This document shows, piece after piece, positions 17,807-26,967 of a stretch of 64,000 nucleotides of DNA. The stretch covers positions 1 through 64,000 of the forward strand of contig NZ_RBZO01000010.1 in assembly GCF_003628445.1 (NCBI RefSeq), read 5' to 3'. The notes beneath the pieces are model-generated. The model was not told the origin of the DNA. It saw only the letters and a list, made by a program, of their open reading frames with translations, and searched no databases. The position numbers were made by a program, and so were the translations under genes. The stretch is from Oceanobacillus bengalensis. GTDB taxonomy: Bacteria > Bacillota > Bacilli > Bacillales > Amphibacillaceae. Position 1 is the first letter of the stretch, and each line of letters starts with the position of its first letter.

Positions 17807-19825
17807 ATGGAAATGAATGAAAAAACATATCTAAGTATAGAAGAAATTATCTCATTGCCAACCTTATCAGGTACAAATATAAGTGATGATGGCAAACGAA
17901 TAGCATTTGTCAAAAGATTAGCTAACTGGAAAGACAATAAATATAGGAATCATGTATGGATATATGAAAAAGATAAGGGGCAGTGTTCCCCATTAACAAC
18001 TAGGGATATAGAAAGTACATATCCATTATGGTCTCCAGATTCTAGAGATATCGCATACCTTAGCCCAGTTGGTGACGGGGATAATAAGAAAAATCAAATC
18101 TTTGTTAAGTCAATAGATGGTTATGGTCGGGTTCAAATTACTGATGAGAAAGAAGGGGTCAGTAAATTCAAATGGGAGCCTGCTGGCAAGGGTTTTTATT
18201 ATGTTACACAGTCAAAAGAATCTGAGACGATAAAGAAACGTAAGGAACGATACGGAGATTTCCATCATATAGGTAAGGAATATCGGAATAATTGTTTATA
18301 TTACATTGGCATAAAAAAAGTGTTACAAAAGAATAAAGATGAATACCTGGAAAATCCTGATAGTGCTGCTGGTAAAAATAAATATGAACAATCAAATAGC
18401 GTTGTATATCAATTAACTGATGGTAGAGATTTTCATATCCATGAATTTGATGTTTCAAATGATGGGAAAAAGGTTGTATTAATGGCTACACCAAGCCCAA
18501 ATATGGAAGATTTTATTAATGGAGACCTATACATACTAGATATTAAAGCTGGAGAGCTCCAAAAGATGCATATAGATAAGTTGTTGGGAGAGAGTGTCTG
18601 CTTTTCTCCTGATGGCAGCAAAATATGTTATTCAGCAAGTATAAGGGAGAAGGATTACTATCAGACCCATATACAAGACAGTACAATAGAGATATACGAT
18701 ATTAAAAATGGAGAGGTCATTCAACCTTTAACAGATTTTGATAGTACGGTTATTCCATTGCGGTGGACAGATAAAGGAATTTTAATTAGATGGCAAAATA
18801 AAACGAATTATCTTATTGGGTTGTTATCCGAGAATGGCACTGTGGAAATGTTAAGCGAAAAAGCGGATAGCTTTATAATGGATGCTTCTATAACAAGGGA
18901 TGGAAATCATATATCCTATATTAAGGCTAGAACAAATGAAAACTTTGAAATCTATTTAGGTGATAAAAAAATAACGAATGAAAATAGCTTTTTCAAAGGA
19001 AAGCTTAAAAGTAACAGGGAAATAATCTCATGGCAAAGTAGTGATGGTCTTGAAATAGAGGGCGTTTTATCAACTCCATTAGAATTTGACGCAAATAACA
19101 AATATCCTTTATTAGTTGTAATCCATGGTGGTCCGGCTTGGGCGTCCTTTCCGATATTCTCAGATTGTTTTAATGAGAAATATCCTATTGAACAGTTTAT
19201 CGAAAAAGGCTTTATCGTTTTAGAACCAAACTACAGGGGAAGTTCTGGTTATGGTAATGAATTCTTGAAAGCAAATTATCGAAAACTGGGAATTGCTGAC
19301 TACGAAGATGTTATATCTGGGGTGGATAAACTAGTTGACATAGGGATTGCAGATAAGAATAGAGTTGGGGTTATGGGATGGAGTAATGGGGGATATATCT
19401 CAGCTTTCTGTTCTACATTTAGTAGTAGATTTAAAGCTATTTCAGTTGGAGGCGGAATTACGAATTGGAGTACCCATTATGTAAATACAGATATACCTTA
19501 CTTTATTAGGATGTATTTAGGAGAAAATCCATGGAATGACCCAGAGATATATACTAAAACTTCACCAATGACATATATTAAATCAGCCTGTACTCCCACT
19601 TTAATCCAACATGGTGAAATGGATGCAAGAATTCCAACTGTAAATGCTTATGAGCTATATCAAGGATTAAGAGATATGGAAGTTGAAACGGATTTAGTTA
19701 TCTTTAAAGGAATGGCCTATAGTTCAGACCAGCCAGGGATCAATGTGGCTATTATGAAGCAGAATTTGATGTGGTTTTCACACTATATGCTTGGAGAAGG
19801 TAAGAAAGACTTTAGGGTTTTATGA
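17807..19825 (+). CDS. S9-family (prolyl oligopeptidase-like) peptidase, catalytic histidine apparently absent
   Basis: 672 residues with no signal peptide, so cytosolic. Residues about 20-400 are WD40/TolB-like beta-propeller repeats (LWSPDSRDIAYL, FSPDGSKICYS), and the C-terminal third is an alpha/beta hydrolase. The nucleophile motif GWSNGG gives Ser526 and HGEMDARIP gives Asp606. Where related enzymes have a GHG-type histidine motif, this protein reads KGMAYSSDQPG. ATG 17807 follows AGGGGGGAG. It lies alone between nrdJ and mntR, absent from this place in B. subtilis, so it may have been inserted. Substrate unknown. Confidence 0.8.
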   Translation: MEMNEKTYLSIEEIISLPTLSGTNISDDGKRIAFVKRLANWKDNKYRNHVWIYEKDKGQCSPLTTRDIESTYPLWSPDSRDIAYLSPVGDGDNKKNQIFVKSIDGYGRVQITDEKEGVSKFKWEPAGKGFYYVTQSKESETIKKRKERYGDFHHIGKEYRNNCLYYIGIKKVLQKNKDEYLENPDSAAGKNKYEQSNSVVYQLTDGRDFHIHEFDVSNDGKKVVLMATPSPNMEDFINGDLYILDIKAGELQKMHIDKLLGESVCFSPDGSKICYSASIREKDYYQTHIQDSTIEIYDIKNGEVIQPLTDFDSTVIPLRWTDKGILIRWQNKTNYLIGLLSENGTVEMLSEKADSFIMDASITRDGNHISYIKARTNENFEIYLGDKKITNENSFFKGKLKSNREIISWQSSDGLEIEGVLSTPLEFDANNKYPLLVVIHGGPAWASFPIFSDCFNEKYPIEQFIEKGFIVLEPNYRGSSGYGNEFLKANYRKLGIADYEDVISGVDKLVDIGIADKNRVGVMGWSNGGYISAFCSTFSSRFKAISVGGGITNWSTHYVNTDIPYFIRMYLGENPWNDPEIYTKTSPMTYIKSACTPTLIQHGEMDARIPTVNAYELYQGLRDMEVETDLVIFKGMAYSSDQPGINVAIMKQNLMWFSHYMLGEGKKDFRVL

Positions 19826-19973
19826 TTAATAAATTGGAAACATAAGGGATGAAACAGTCTTCATAAGGAAGCTTTTTTTCTTATTTAGCCTTTAATACTA
19901 TATTGACTTAGAAATGCTTCTAGGTCAAAACCAACTTCCGTAAAAGATGCATTACAAATTTTATTATAATCGT

Positions 19974-20007
19974 AAATAAAGTCGCTGTATCATGCAGCGG
20001 CTTTATT
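19974..20007 (+). terminator. Terminator-like hairpin after the S9 peptidase
   Basis: Long stem AAATAAAGTCGCTG / CAGCGGCTTTATTT with a seven-base loop. It lies in the gene-free stretch 19826-20212, in which I recognise nothing else of note. Confidence 0.6.
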
Positions 20008-20212
20008 TATGTGGTAATGGTGGAAGAAAGATTTCAGTCATTAGTTTCTCAGAAGTTTTTTCATTAAACTTTATTTTGAAGCTACTGCTAACATAAATAG
20101 GGTTGGTTTCTTCTCCTGTGTAATAACTTGTCTATCGTTCCCATTTCCTGTATCCTTTTAATGAGAAACAATTTTGTACGCATATAAATATTTTTCGAAA
20201 TGAGGGATGGCA

Positions 20213-20632
20213 ATGCCAACACCAAGCATGGAAGATTATATAGAACAAATATATATATTAATGGATACAAAAGGCTTTGCACGTGTAGCTGATATCGCTG
20301 AAACACTTGAAGTACATCCATCTTCTGTCACAAAGATGATTCAGAAGTTGGATAAAGATGATTATTTGAATTACGAAAAATATAGAGGCTTTGTTTTAAC
20401 CTCAAAAGGGAAAAAAATTGGAGAGCGCTTGGTTTTTAGGCATGAATTATTAGAAGAATTTCTTGGAATTATTGGTGTGGAAGAGGAAAACATATATGGT
20501 GATGTTGAAGGCATTGAACACCACTTAAGCTGGAATTCTATTGATCGAATTGGCGATCTTGTGAATTACTTTAAAGCAGATGAAAAGCGAATGAATGAAT
20601 TAAAAAAAGTACGGATCCAAGAAGAAGACTAG
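20213..20632 (+). CDS. mntR: Manganese-responsive transcriptional repressor MntR
   Basis: 139 residues of the DtxR/MntR family. The N-terminal winged helix contains [24 protein letters not shown] and wing [14 protein letters not shown]; the dimerisation part contains [18 protein letters not shown]. Metal ligands expected from B. subtilis MntR (Asp8, Glu11, His77, Glu99, Glu102, His103) are present when the start is 20213. That start is also favoured by the spacing from GAGGG; the frame extends two codons upstream to 20207. With Mn(II) it should repress manganese importers. Confidence 0.95.
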   Translation: MPTPSMEDYIEQIYILMDTKGFARVADIAETLEVHPSSVTKMIQKLDKDDYLNYEKYRGFVLTSKGKKIGERLVFRHELLEEFLGIIGVEEENIYGDVEGIEHHLSWNSIDRIGDLVNYFKADEKRMNELKKVRIQEED

Positions 20633-20709
20633 TCTTTTTCAAAGGTTAAGTTCTAATTTTCCTTTCTTATACTTAGAATAGATATATCTAACGTATAAGG
20701 GGAGGACAC

Positions 20710-21603
20710 ATGAAAATTGATGGTGTTTTTTCTGGTGGTGGTATGAAGGCATTTGCATTCGTTGGCGTATTAAAAAGCTTTGAGGAAAATAACTTAAGCC
20801 TAGAGCGAGTCGCAGGTACATCAGCTGGGGCGATTGTTGCTTCATTTGTTGCAGCAAGTTATAAAATGGATGATATCACAACATTAATTAATGAATTAGA
20901 TTTAAACCAATTTTTAGACCCTCCGAAGTTAACAAAGTTCCTCCCTTTTAGCAAATGGATTTTCTTATATTTTCAGTTAGGTATTAATAAGGGAGATAAA
21001 CTGGAAAACTGGCTATATCAACAACTAGCAAGGAAAGGGATCTACACATTTCATGATATTAGAGAAGGATATCTGAAAGTAGTTGTAAGTGATTTATCTT
21101 TAGGGAAGCTCGTTGTAATCCCAGATGATCTTCAGAAAATCTACGGAATAAATCCCAAGCATTTTCCAGTGTCGAAGGCTGTAAGAATGAGCGCAGGTTT
21201 TCCATATTTCTTTATGCCAAAAAAACTTCCAGGAAAAACCAAAAAAAAGAGTATCATTGTAGATGGCGGGCTGTTAAGTAACTTTCCGATGTGGTTATTT
21301 TCGAATGAAGATAATATAGACACTCGTCCTGTAATAGGGGTTAAATTTTCTGGGTCCAAGGATGCTAAAAATCAACCACGAGAGATAAAAAATGCTATTG
21401 ACATGTTTACTGCACTCTTTGCTACAATGAAGCAGGCTCATGACGCTCGCTACATTTCAAAAAGTGATAAGAATAATATTATCTTCGTCCCTGTAGAAGA
21501 TGTGGATACAGTAAACTTTCATATAAAGCAAGAAACAAAGGATTATTTATTTGAAGTTGGCAAAGAACATGCAGACAACTTTCTGAAATATTGGCCAAAA
21601 TAA
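20710..21603 (+). CDS. yqhO: Patatin-like phospholipase family protein (YqhO)
   Basis: 297 residues. Patatin motifs: oxyanion loop SGGGMKA near the N-terminus, nucleophile GTSAG (Ser near residue 39) and the catalytic-dyad Asp in VDGGLLSN. It should be a serine acyl hydrolase acting on lipids; the real substrate is unknown. No signal peptide. ATG 20710 follows GGGGAGG. Retains its B. subtilis position after mntR. Confidence 0.9.
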   Translation: MKIDGVFSGGGMKAFAFVGVLKSFEENNLSLERVAGTSAGAIVASFVAASYKMDDITTLINELDLNQFLDPPKLTKFLPFSKWIFLYFQLGINKGDKLENWLYQQLARKGIYTFHDIREGYLKVVVSDLSLGKLVVIPDDLQKIYGINPKHFPVSKAVRMSAGFPYFFMPKKLPGKTKKKSIIVDGGLLSNFPMWLFSNEDNIDTRPVIGVKFSGSKDAKNQPREIKNAIDMFTALFATMKQAHDARYISKSDKNNIIFVPVEDVDTVNFHIKQETKDYLFEVGKEHADNFLKYWPK

Positions 21604-21648
21604 AAAAGACTGAGCTGTTAAAATGTAGCTCGGTCTTTTCCTTTTGTT
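21603..21648. terminator. Bidirectional terminator between yqhO and yqhP
   Basis: Stem AAAAGACTGAGCT (21604-21616) / AGCTCGGTCTTTT (21627-21639), T-rich on the plus side and A-rich on the other, between convergent genes. Confidence 0.85.
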
Positions 21649-21992
21649 TTATTACCTTCAATTACTCTTAAATGATTTGATGTACGCTTTGTCCTTTTCT
21701 TTTTTATAAGATTTGGCTGTTTTTTCGGGGTTACTTTCGTGCTATTTCCCCTATCCTTATATTTGGCTTTCGATTGTTGGACTGCCTTTTTGTACTTCTT
21801 CATATCATTGGAAGGAGCTCTCTTTCTAAGGAGTACAAAATAGATGAAGGCAAAAATTGCAACCCCGAAACCTATTGTAATGAAAATCCCTTTTATAAAG
21901 CTTCCCGGCGAAGTAATCAATTGTGTGGCTAGGCCAACAAGTGCTAAACCTATAATTACATAAAACAAGAAAGCCATTTTACTGCGGGTCAA
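21618..21992 (-). CDS. yqhP: YqhP/SA1362-like small membrane protein
   Basis: 124 residues: two transmembrane helices in the first 60 residues (FYVIIGLALVGLATQLI and IFITIGFGVAIFAFIYFVLL), then a highly basic cytoplasmic tail rich in Lys/Arg. This matches the YqhP/SA1362 family. Start is TTG at 21992, supported by GGAGGAG seven bases upstream; an ATG five codons in is the alternative. It overlaps the yqhO terminator. Function unknown. Confidence 0.8.
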   Translation of the reverse strand: MTRSKMAFLFYVIIGLALVGLATQLITSPGSFIKGIFITIGFGVAIFAFIYFVLLRKRAPSNDMKKYKKAVQQSKAKYKDRGNSTKVTPKKQPNLIKKKRTKRTSNHLRVIEGNKTKGKDRATF

Positions 21993-21999
21993 TAGAATC

Positions 22000-22326
22000 T
22001 CCTCCTATACACATATAGAATCAAAGCTTGAAACGAATTGCGGTAAATATATTATATGTGTTTCATATTTAAAAGAATGTAGGGTAGCTGACTATATTTA
22101 CCATTATTAAGATTTTTACCTGTTTATAACAATTTATTCATAAATTACGTCATTTTTCATTTAAGTACGATTAGTAACTATTAATTATAATTCTTTTTCT
22201 ATTATTTTACTAGATAAAGCAATCGTAGACTAGTGTTAATTTTCGAACAATAAAAAAATAAAAAGCCTATGGGTACAATGATTTTTCCTGACGTTATTGG
22301 TAATAATATGGACGGAGGTGGTTAGT
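22000..22326. other. Intergenic region between yqhP and yqhR
   Basis: AT-rich divergent spacing. I see no gene or named element; yqhQ, which lies near here in B. subtilis, is absent. Confidence 0.5.
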
Positions 22327-22827
22327 ATGAAAGGAAATAAACAATTAGAACAAAATAAACCAGAAAATGCGATAACTTCTTTATTAGCAAGATCCTTATT
22401 AACAGGTTTTATAGGTGGTTTACTTTGGAGTACAATTGCAGTGTTTATGTACTACTTCAATTTTACAGAGATTTCCCCAAAATCATTTTTACTTCGTTCC
22501 TGGTTAAAGGCAGAATGGACAAGTGGATGGTTGGGTGATGTCATATCCGTTATCTTAGTTGGTTTACTATCTGTAATAACAGCACTGATTTATTATGGTT
22601 TATTTAAGAAAAAGGACTCCATGTGGTTAGGCGTTGTTTATGGTATTATTCTATGGGGGATTGTTTTCTATCTCTTACAACCTATTTTTACGAATGTTCC
22701 AGACCTTCTAGACTTAAGAATAAATACGATTGTATCAACGATTTGCTTGTTTATCCTTTACGGTACCTTTATAGGGTATTCGATATCATATGATTACCAT
22801 GATACACAAATAAAAGAAACAAGTTAA
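22327..22827 (+). CDS. yqhR: YqhR family membrane protein
   Basis: 166 residues with four hydrophobic segments (LLTGFIGGLLWSTIAVFMYY, ISVILVGLLSVITALIYY, WLGVVYGIILWGIVFYLL and ICLFILYGTFIGYSI). It matches YqhR by topology and synteny with yqhT. ATG 22327 is preceded by GGAGGTGG; the frame is open ten codons further. Function unknown. Confidence 0.85.
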   Translation: MKGNKQLEQNKPENAITSLLARSLLTGFIGGLLWSTIAVFMYYFNFTEISPKSFLLRSWLKAEWTSGWLGDVISVILVGLLSVITALIYYGLFKKKDSMWLGVVYGIILWGIVFYLLQPIFTNVPDLLDLRINTIVSTICLFILYGTFIGYSISYDYHDTQIKETS

Positions 22828-22965
22828 GAGATAAATATGGCTTCCCCTTTTTCATATGTAACAAGCGTGTATAAAAAGTTTATTCAAAAGGGTGTATTTG
22901 TGATAAACTAAAAGACAGTTAAATTTTAACAAATAGCATTGTTAGTGTGAGAAAGGGATGAAAAC

Positions 22966-24027
22966 ATGGAGAAATTGAAAAAGTTAAAGACAGCTTTGGA
23001 AGCAAATGAATTAGACGCAATCATTGTATCTAGCCCATTTAATCGAAGATACATAACAGGATTTACTGGTACCGCTGGTGTTGCTATTATCTCAAAAACA
23101 GATAACCGCTTTATTACGGATTTCAGATACACTGAACAAGCAACCACTCAAGCGCAAGAATTTCAAGTGATTGAACATAAACAACAAATAGAACTTGAAA
23201 TAAAGGACCAATTAAAAAAAATGCAAGTAAAACGAGTTGGATTTGAAAAGGACTATGTAACATTTACTGCTTTTGAAACATATAAAGCGTTATTTGAAGT
23301 AGAACTCATACCTGTTAGTGGTTTGATTGAAGAGATTCGTATGATTAAGACAAGTGAAGAGCTTGATACGATGAAAAAAGCAGCTAAAATTGCTGACGAC
23401 GCTTTCCTTCACATTAGGTCGTTTATCAAACCAGGTGTTAAGGAAATTGAGATTTCCAATGAATTAGAATTCTTTATGAGAAGACAAGGTGCTACGTCTT
23501 CTAGCTTTGACACCATTGTTGCATCTGGTGTACGTTCAGCACTTCCTCACGGGGTTGCGTCCGATAAAGAAATTAAGTCTGGCGAACTTGTAACATTAGA
23601 CTATGGGGCGCTTTTTGAAGGATACTGCTCGGATATTACAAGAACCGTTGCTGTTGGCGAAATTAGTAGTGAATTAAGAAATATATATAATACAGTGCTA
23701 GAAGCAAATATCCGTGGTATAAAAGGAATTAAACCTGGTATCACCGGGGTTGAAGCAGATGCTCTAACAAGGGATTACATCACTGAAAAGGGCTATGGTG
23801 AGTATTTTGGGCATTCTACAGGTCATGGAGTTGGATTAGAAGTTCATGAAGGACCTAGTTTATCCACTCGCTCTAAGTCGACTTTGGAACCCGGCATGAT
23901 AGTTACAGTTGAGCCTGGAATATATATAGCAGGGCTTGGTGGTTGCAGAATAGAAGATGATGTTGTTGTAACAGAAGATGGCAATGAGCGTCTAACCTTT
24001 GCACCGAAAGAATTAATACAATTATAG
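22966..24027 (+). CDS. yqhT: Xaa-Pro peptidase (M24 family, YqhT)
   Basis: 353 residues. A creatinase-like N-terminal domain is followed by the pita-bread metallopeptidase with the usual ligands: LDYGALFEGYCSDITRT (two Asp), GHSTGHGVGLEVHE (His), EPGIYI (Glu) and CRIEDDVVV (Glu). It removes N-terminal residues ahead of proline and needs two divalent metals such as Mn. It lies directly upstream of efp with 24 bases between, as in B. subtilis, so the two are probably co-transcribed. Confidence 0.92.
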   Translation: MEKLKKLKTALEANELDAIIVSSPFNRRYITGFTGTAGVAIISKTDNRFITDFRYTEQATTQAQEFQVIEHKQQIELEIKDQLKKMQVKRVGFEKDYVTFTAFETYKALFEVELIPVSGLIEEIRMIKTSEELDTMKKAAKIADDAFLHIRSFIKPGVKEIEISNELEFFMRRQGATSSSFDTIVASGVRSALPHGVASDKEIKSGELVTLDYGALFEGYCSDITRTVAVGEISSELRNIYNTVLEANIRGIKGIKPGITGVEADALTRDYITEKGYGEYFGHSTGHGVGLEVHEGPSLSTRSKSTLEPGMIVTVEPGIYIAGLGGCRIEDDVVVTEDGNERLTFAPKELIQL

Positions 24028-24051
24028 GAGCTTTTTAGGAGGAAAAAAATA

Positions 24052-24609
24052 ATGATCTCAGTAAACGATTTTAAAACGGGTTTAACAATTGAAGTTGATA
24101 ATGATATTTGGCAAGTACTAGAATTCCAACATGTAAAGCCAGGAAAAGGCGCCGCGTTTGTTCGTTCAAAATTACGTAATTTAAGAAACGGTAACATTCA
24201 AGAAAAAACATTTCGTGGTGGAGAAAAAGTTGGAAAAGCTCATATTGAAAATAAAAAAATGCAATACTTATACGCATCGGGAGAATCGCACGCATTTATG
24301 GACATGAATTCTTATGAACAAATTGAAATTCCTGAAAGTCAGATTGAATATCAATTGAAATTTATGAAGGAAAACATGGAAGTAAACGTAATCAGCTATG
24401 ATGGTGAAATCCTTGGGGTAGATTTACCAAATAACGTAAATCTAGAAGTGGTTGAAACAGAACCTGGAATTAAAGGAGATACAGCAAGTGGTGGAACGAA
24501 ACCTGCAACAGTTGAGACAGGTCATGTAGTTCAAGTGCCATTTTTTGTTAATAAAGGTGATGTACTCATTATCAATACAACGGATGGGAAATATGTTTCC
24601 CGAGCATAA
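24052..24609 (+). CDS. efp: Translation elongation factor P
   Basis: 185 residues, the normal length. The KOW-like first domain contains [14 protein letters not shown] with Lys32, the residue modified in this family. It relieves ribosome stalling at polyproline. The C-terminal OB domain ends [21 protein letters not shown], typical of bacilli. A strong AGGAGG precedes ATG. Confidence 0.97.
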   Translation: MISVNDFKTGLTIEVDNDIWQVLEFQHVKPGKGAAFVRSKLRNLRNGNIQEKTFRGGEKVGKAHIENKKMQYLYASGESHAFMDMNSYEQIEIPESQIEYQLKFMKENMEVNVISYDGEILGVDLPNNVNLEVVETEPGIKGDTASGGTKPATVETGHVVQVPFFVNKGDVLIINTTDGKYVSRA

Positions 24610-24621
24610 TCATATGTACTA

Positions 24622-24656
24622 TGAACAGTCCTCTGAATCAGTGGGCTGTTTTTTGT
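24622..24656 (+). terminator. Terminator of efp
   Basis: Stem AACAGTCC / GGGCTGTT with a T-run. Confidence 0.8.
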
Positions 24657-24669
24657 TGTCTAATAAAAG

Positions 24670-24755
24670 CCATGTCTAGCTTAGCGGTCAGTAACGAGCA
24701 AGACTTTCGTCATCTCCGTACGTTGCTAAATGGTCGCTTACGCCTTTCTAATATC
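24670..24755 (-). repeat. Degenerate copy of repeat family A (inverted)
   Basis: Read on the minus strand this begins AGGCGTAAGCGACCATTT and AGCAACGTACGG, a worn copy of the element at 59396-59540. It occupies most of the gap between efp and the spoIIIA promoter. Confidence 0.6.
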
Positions 24756-24759
24756 ATTA

Positions 24760-24788
24760 GTCATATTTTGTACAAGTTAACATACATT
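24760..24788 (+). promoter_or_regulatory. Sigma-E promoter of the spoIIIA operon
   Basis: GTCATATT (-35), 13-base spacer and CATACATT (-10), an almost perfect sigma-E promoter. It predicts mother-cell transcription of spoIIIAA-AH after engulfment begins. Confidence 0.9.
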
Positions 24789-24846
24789 TTATTATAAGTT
24801 AAATATCATACCAGGAGCTGAACGACTTAAAAAGAGAGGACAAGTT

Positions 24847-25824
24847 ATGGAGGAAATTTTACGTTTGTTCCCTAGTGTAATGAGAAGTGCTATTCAAAAA
24901 AAGATAGGAAATAGATGGATATTCCTTCAAGAGATTAGAGTTCGCCTACATCAACCAATCGAACTTACTTTTGATCAGAATATCGAATGGCTTGGAGAAA
25001 TAAGGCCAAGTAAAAGTGATGGTACGTTTATTGTTAATCAATTGAGTGAATTTTCATTATATCGGATGGCTGATGAATTAAGAGAAGGATATATTACAAT
25101 TGAAGGCGGCCATCGTGTTGGTATTGCTGGAAAGGTAAATACCGTATCTGGATCGGTGAAAGCAATCCAACATATTACCTTCTTCAATATACGTATTGCT
25201 AAGCAGAAAATTGGTGCTGCTTTACCAATCCTTCCATATTTATATGATAAAAAATATTTAAATACACTTATTGTTGGTCCACCACAGACAGGAAAGACAA
25301 CCATTATTAGAGATGCGACCAGAATTATTTCAACCGGCTGGAAAAATGTACAAGCTAAAAAGGTTGGAGTGATTGATGAACGTAGTGAAATAGCAGCATC
25401 TATTAAAGGAATTCCTCAGCATGATTTAGGACTAAGAACGGATGTGCTAGACGCATGTCCAAAGGCCGAGGGAATGATGATGATGATTCGCTCTTTGTCT
25501 CCAGATGTACTCGTAATTGATGAGATTGGTGGAAGAAAAGATATTGAAGCCTTACTAGAGGCAATTAATGCAGGTGTTACAGTGATCTGTTCAATACATG
25601 GAGAAAATTTGGAAGAGCTGAAAAAAAGACCTTCTTTACAAATATTATTGCAACAGCAAGTCTTCGAACGAATTATTATTTTGGAGAGGTATCAGAAACC
25701 TGCGCAAGTTAAAGGAATCTACGACCAGTATGGGATAGATATTCTTAAGAAATCGAGGTATCAAGCGTATGAAGTGGATAGGAGCACTTCTTTTAATTTT
25801 AGCAACAACATGGATGGGGTTTGA
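24847..25824 (+). CDS. spoIIIAA: SpoIIIAA, stage III sporulation ATPase
   Basis: 325 residues, related to secretion/traffic ATPases. Walker A is GPPQTGKTTIIRD and the Walker B region is SPDVLVIDEIGG; also RSEIAASIKG and LGLRTDVLD. It is the predicted energy source of the SpoIIIA-SpoIIQ channel between mother cell and forespore. ATG follows GAGAGGA; the first gene after the sigma-E promoter. It overlaps spoIIIAB by about 55 bases. Confidence 0.95.
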   Translation: MEEILRLFPSVMRSAIQKKIGNRWIFLQEIRVRLHQPIELTFDQNIEWLGEIRPSKSDGTFIVNQLSEFSLYRMADELREGYITIEGGHRVGIAGKVNTVSGSVKAIQHITFFNIRIAKQKIGAALPILPYLYDKKYLNTLIVGPPQTGKTTIIRDATRIISTGWKNVQAKKVGVIDERSEIAASIKGIPQHDLGLRTDVLDACPKAEGMMMMIRSLSPDVLVIDEIGGRKDIEALLEAINAGVTVICSIHGENLEELKKRPSLQILLQQQVFERIIILERYQKPAQVKGIYDQYGIDILKKSRYQAYEVDRSTSFNFSNNMDGV

Positions 25825-26281
25825 GTGGAGTAATCGTCTGATGAAACGCCCAAAACATATTAGACAATTAAAAAATGCGCTACAAATTTTGGAAGCAGAG
25901 ATGATTTATAGTCAATTACCCCTACAGGATGCCTTTATGAATATTGCGAATCAACTTCCGAATCCGACAAGTTCATTCTTTAAAACACTAGGAAAAAACA
26001 TGCAAGAAAAGAATGTTGATTTATATGATGTTTGGAAAATAAATGTAGAAAAGTTTATGCAACTGTCTAGTTTAGGTCCGAATGAGAAAGAGATATTAAA
26101 TCAATTTGGTCGGACGTTAGGACAACATGATTTCTACCAACAACAAAAACATATCCAACTTACTTTGACCCATCTTGATAGAGAGCTAGAGGATGCCAGG
26201 GATAATCAGTTTAAATACAGTAAATTAGCAAAAAGTCTAGGAGTATTAGCAGGATTATTTATCGTATTATTGCTCATCTAG
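25769..26281 (+). CDS. spoIIIAB: SpoIIIAB, stage III sporulation protein
   Basis: 170 residues with N-terminal and C-terminal membrane helices (GALLLILATTWMGFEW and LGVLAGLFIVLLLI) around a helical cytoplasmic core, the layout of GspF-like SpoIIIAB. Typical NALQILEAEMIYSQLPLQDA near residue 40. Part of the feeding channel. It starts inside spoIIIAA. Confidence 0.93.
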   Translation: MKWIGALLLILATTWMGFEWSNRLMKRPKHIRQLKNALQILEAEMIYSQLPLQDAFMNIANQLPNPTSSFFKTLGKNMQEKNVDLYDVWKINVEKFMQLSSLGPNEKEILNQFGRTLGQHDFYQQQKHIQLTLTHLDRELEDARDNQFKYSKLAKSLGVLAGLFIVLLLI

Positions 26282-26299
26282 TGGAAAGGAGAAAAGTCC

Positions 26300-26500
26300 A
26301 TGTTTACCGATGCCAGTATCTTATTTCAAATAGCAGGAATAGGGATCATCGTTGCATTAATACATACCATATTAAAGCAAATGGGGAAAGAAGAGATTGC
26401 TCAATTTGCAACATTAATTGGTTTTATTATTGTCCTTGTTCTTGTCATTAATGGGCTATCTGATTTGTTTAATCAAATTAAATCAGTATTTCTTTTCTAG
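26300..26500 (+). CDS. spoIIIAC: SpoIIIAC, stage III sporulation protein
   Basis: 66 residues, two transmembrane helices. IAGIGIIVALIHTILKQMGK and the conserved EEIAQFATLIGFIIVL mark the family. Channel membrane component; preceded by AAAGGAG. Confidence 0.93.
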   Translation: MFTDASILFQIAGIGIIVALIHTILKQMGKEEIAQFATLIGFIIVLVLVINGLSDLFNQIKSVFLF

Positions 26501-26512
26501 GGGTTAATAATT

Positions 26513-26902
26513 ATGGATATATTACAAATCGTGCTTGTGGGGATTATAGCAAGTATTTTATATATTGTTTTAAAAGATATAAACAGTTCTATGGCATTTT
26601 TTTTAATTATTGTTACAGGAATTATCATTTTCTTATCGATTATAGAGCAAGTAGCTATTATATTTAATTTAATTGAGACATTGGGGCGAAATGCGAACGT
26701 TAGCGGCTTGTATATGGAGACAATCTTGAAAATTATCGGAATAGCGTATATTGCTGAGTTAGGTGCTTCACTAACAAAGGAAGCAGGTCTAAGTGCTGTT
26801 GCGAAAAATATAGAGTTAGCTGGGAAGATTTTTATTATATTACTTGCCGTTCCTATCATTACTGCTGTGATTGAAGCAATTATCAGTTTTTTACCAACAT
26901 AA
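26513..26902 (+). CDS. spoIIIAD: SpoIIIAD, stage III sporulation protein
   Basis: 129 residues with four hydrophobic segments. The first half resembles SpoIIIAC (a known relationship in this operon), and the second carries YIAELGASLTKEAGLSAVAK, typical of SpoIIIAD. Channel membrane component, 12 bases after spoIIIAC. Confidence 0.93.
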   Translation: MDILQIVLVGIIASILYIVLKDINSSMAFFLIIVTGIIIFLSIIEQVAIIFNLIETLGRNANVSGLYMETILKIIGIAYIAELGASLTKEAGLSAVAKNIELAGKIFIILLAVPIITAVIEAIISFLPT

Positions 26903-26905
26903 TAT

Positions 26906-26936
26906 ACAAAGGCGCAAGCGCCCGTTTAGCGACGTT
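26906..26936 (+). repeat. Fragment of repeat family A inside the spoIIIA operon
   Basis: AAGGCGCAAGCGCCCGTTTAG plus CGACGT, about 30 bases, matches the left end of the elements at 48996 and 59396. It lies between spoIIIAD and spoIIIAE, where GGCGCAAGCGCC can form a small hairpin in the mRNA. Confidence 0.75.
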
Positions 26937-26967
26937 ACAAATTTATTGAAGGGGGAAATAGGAGTGA

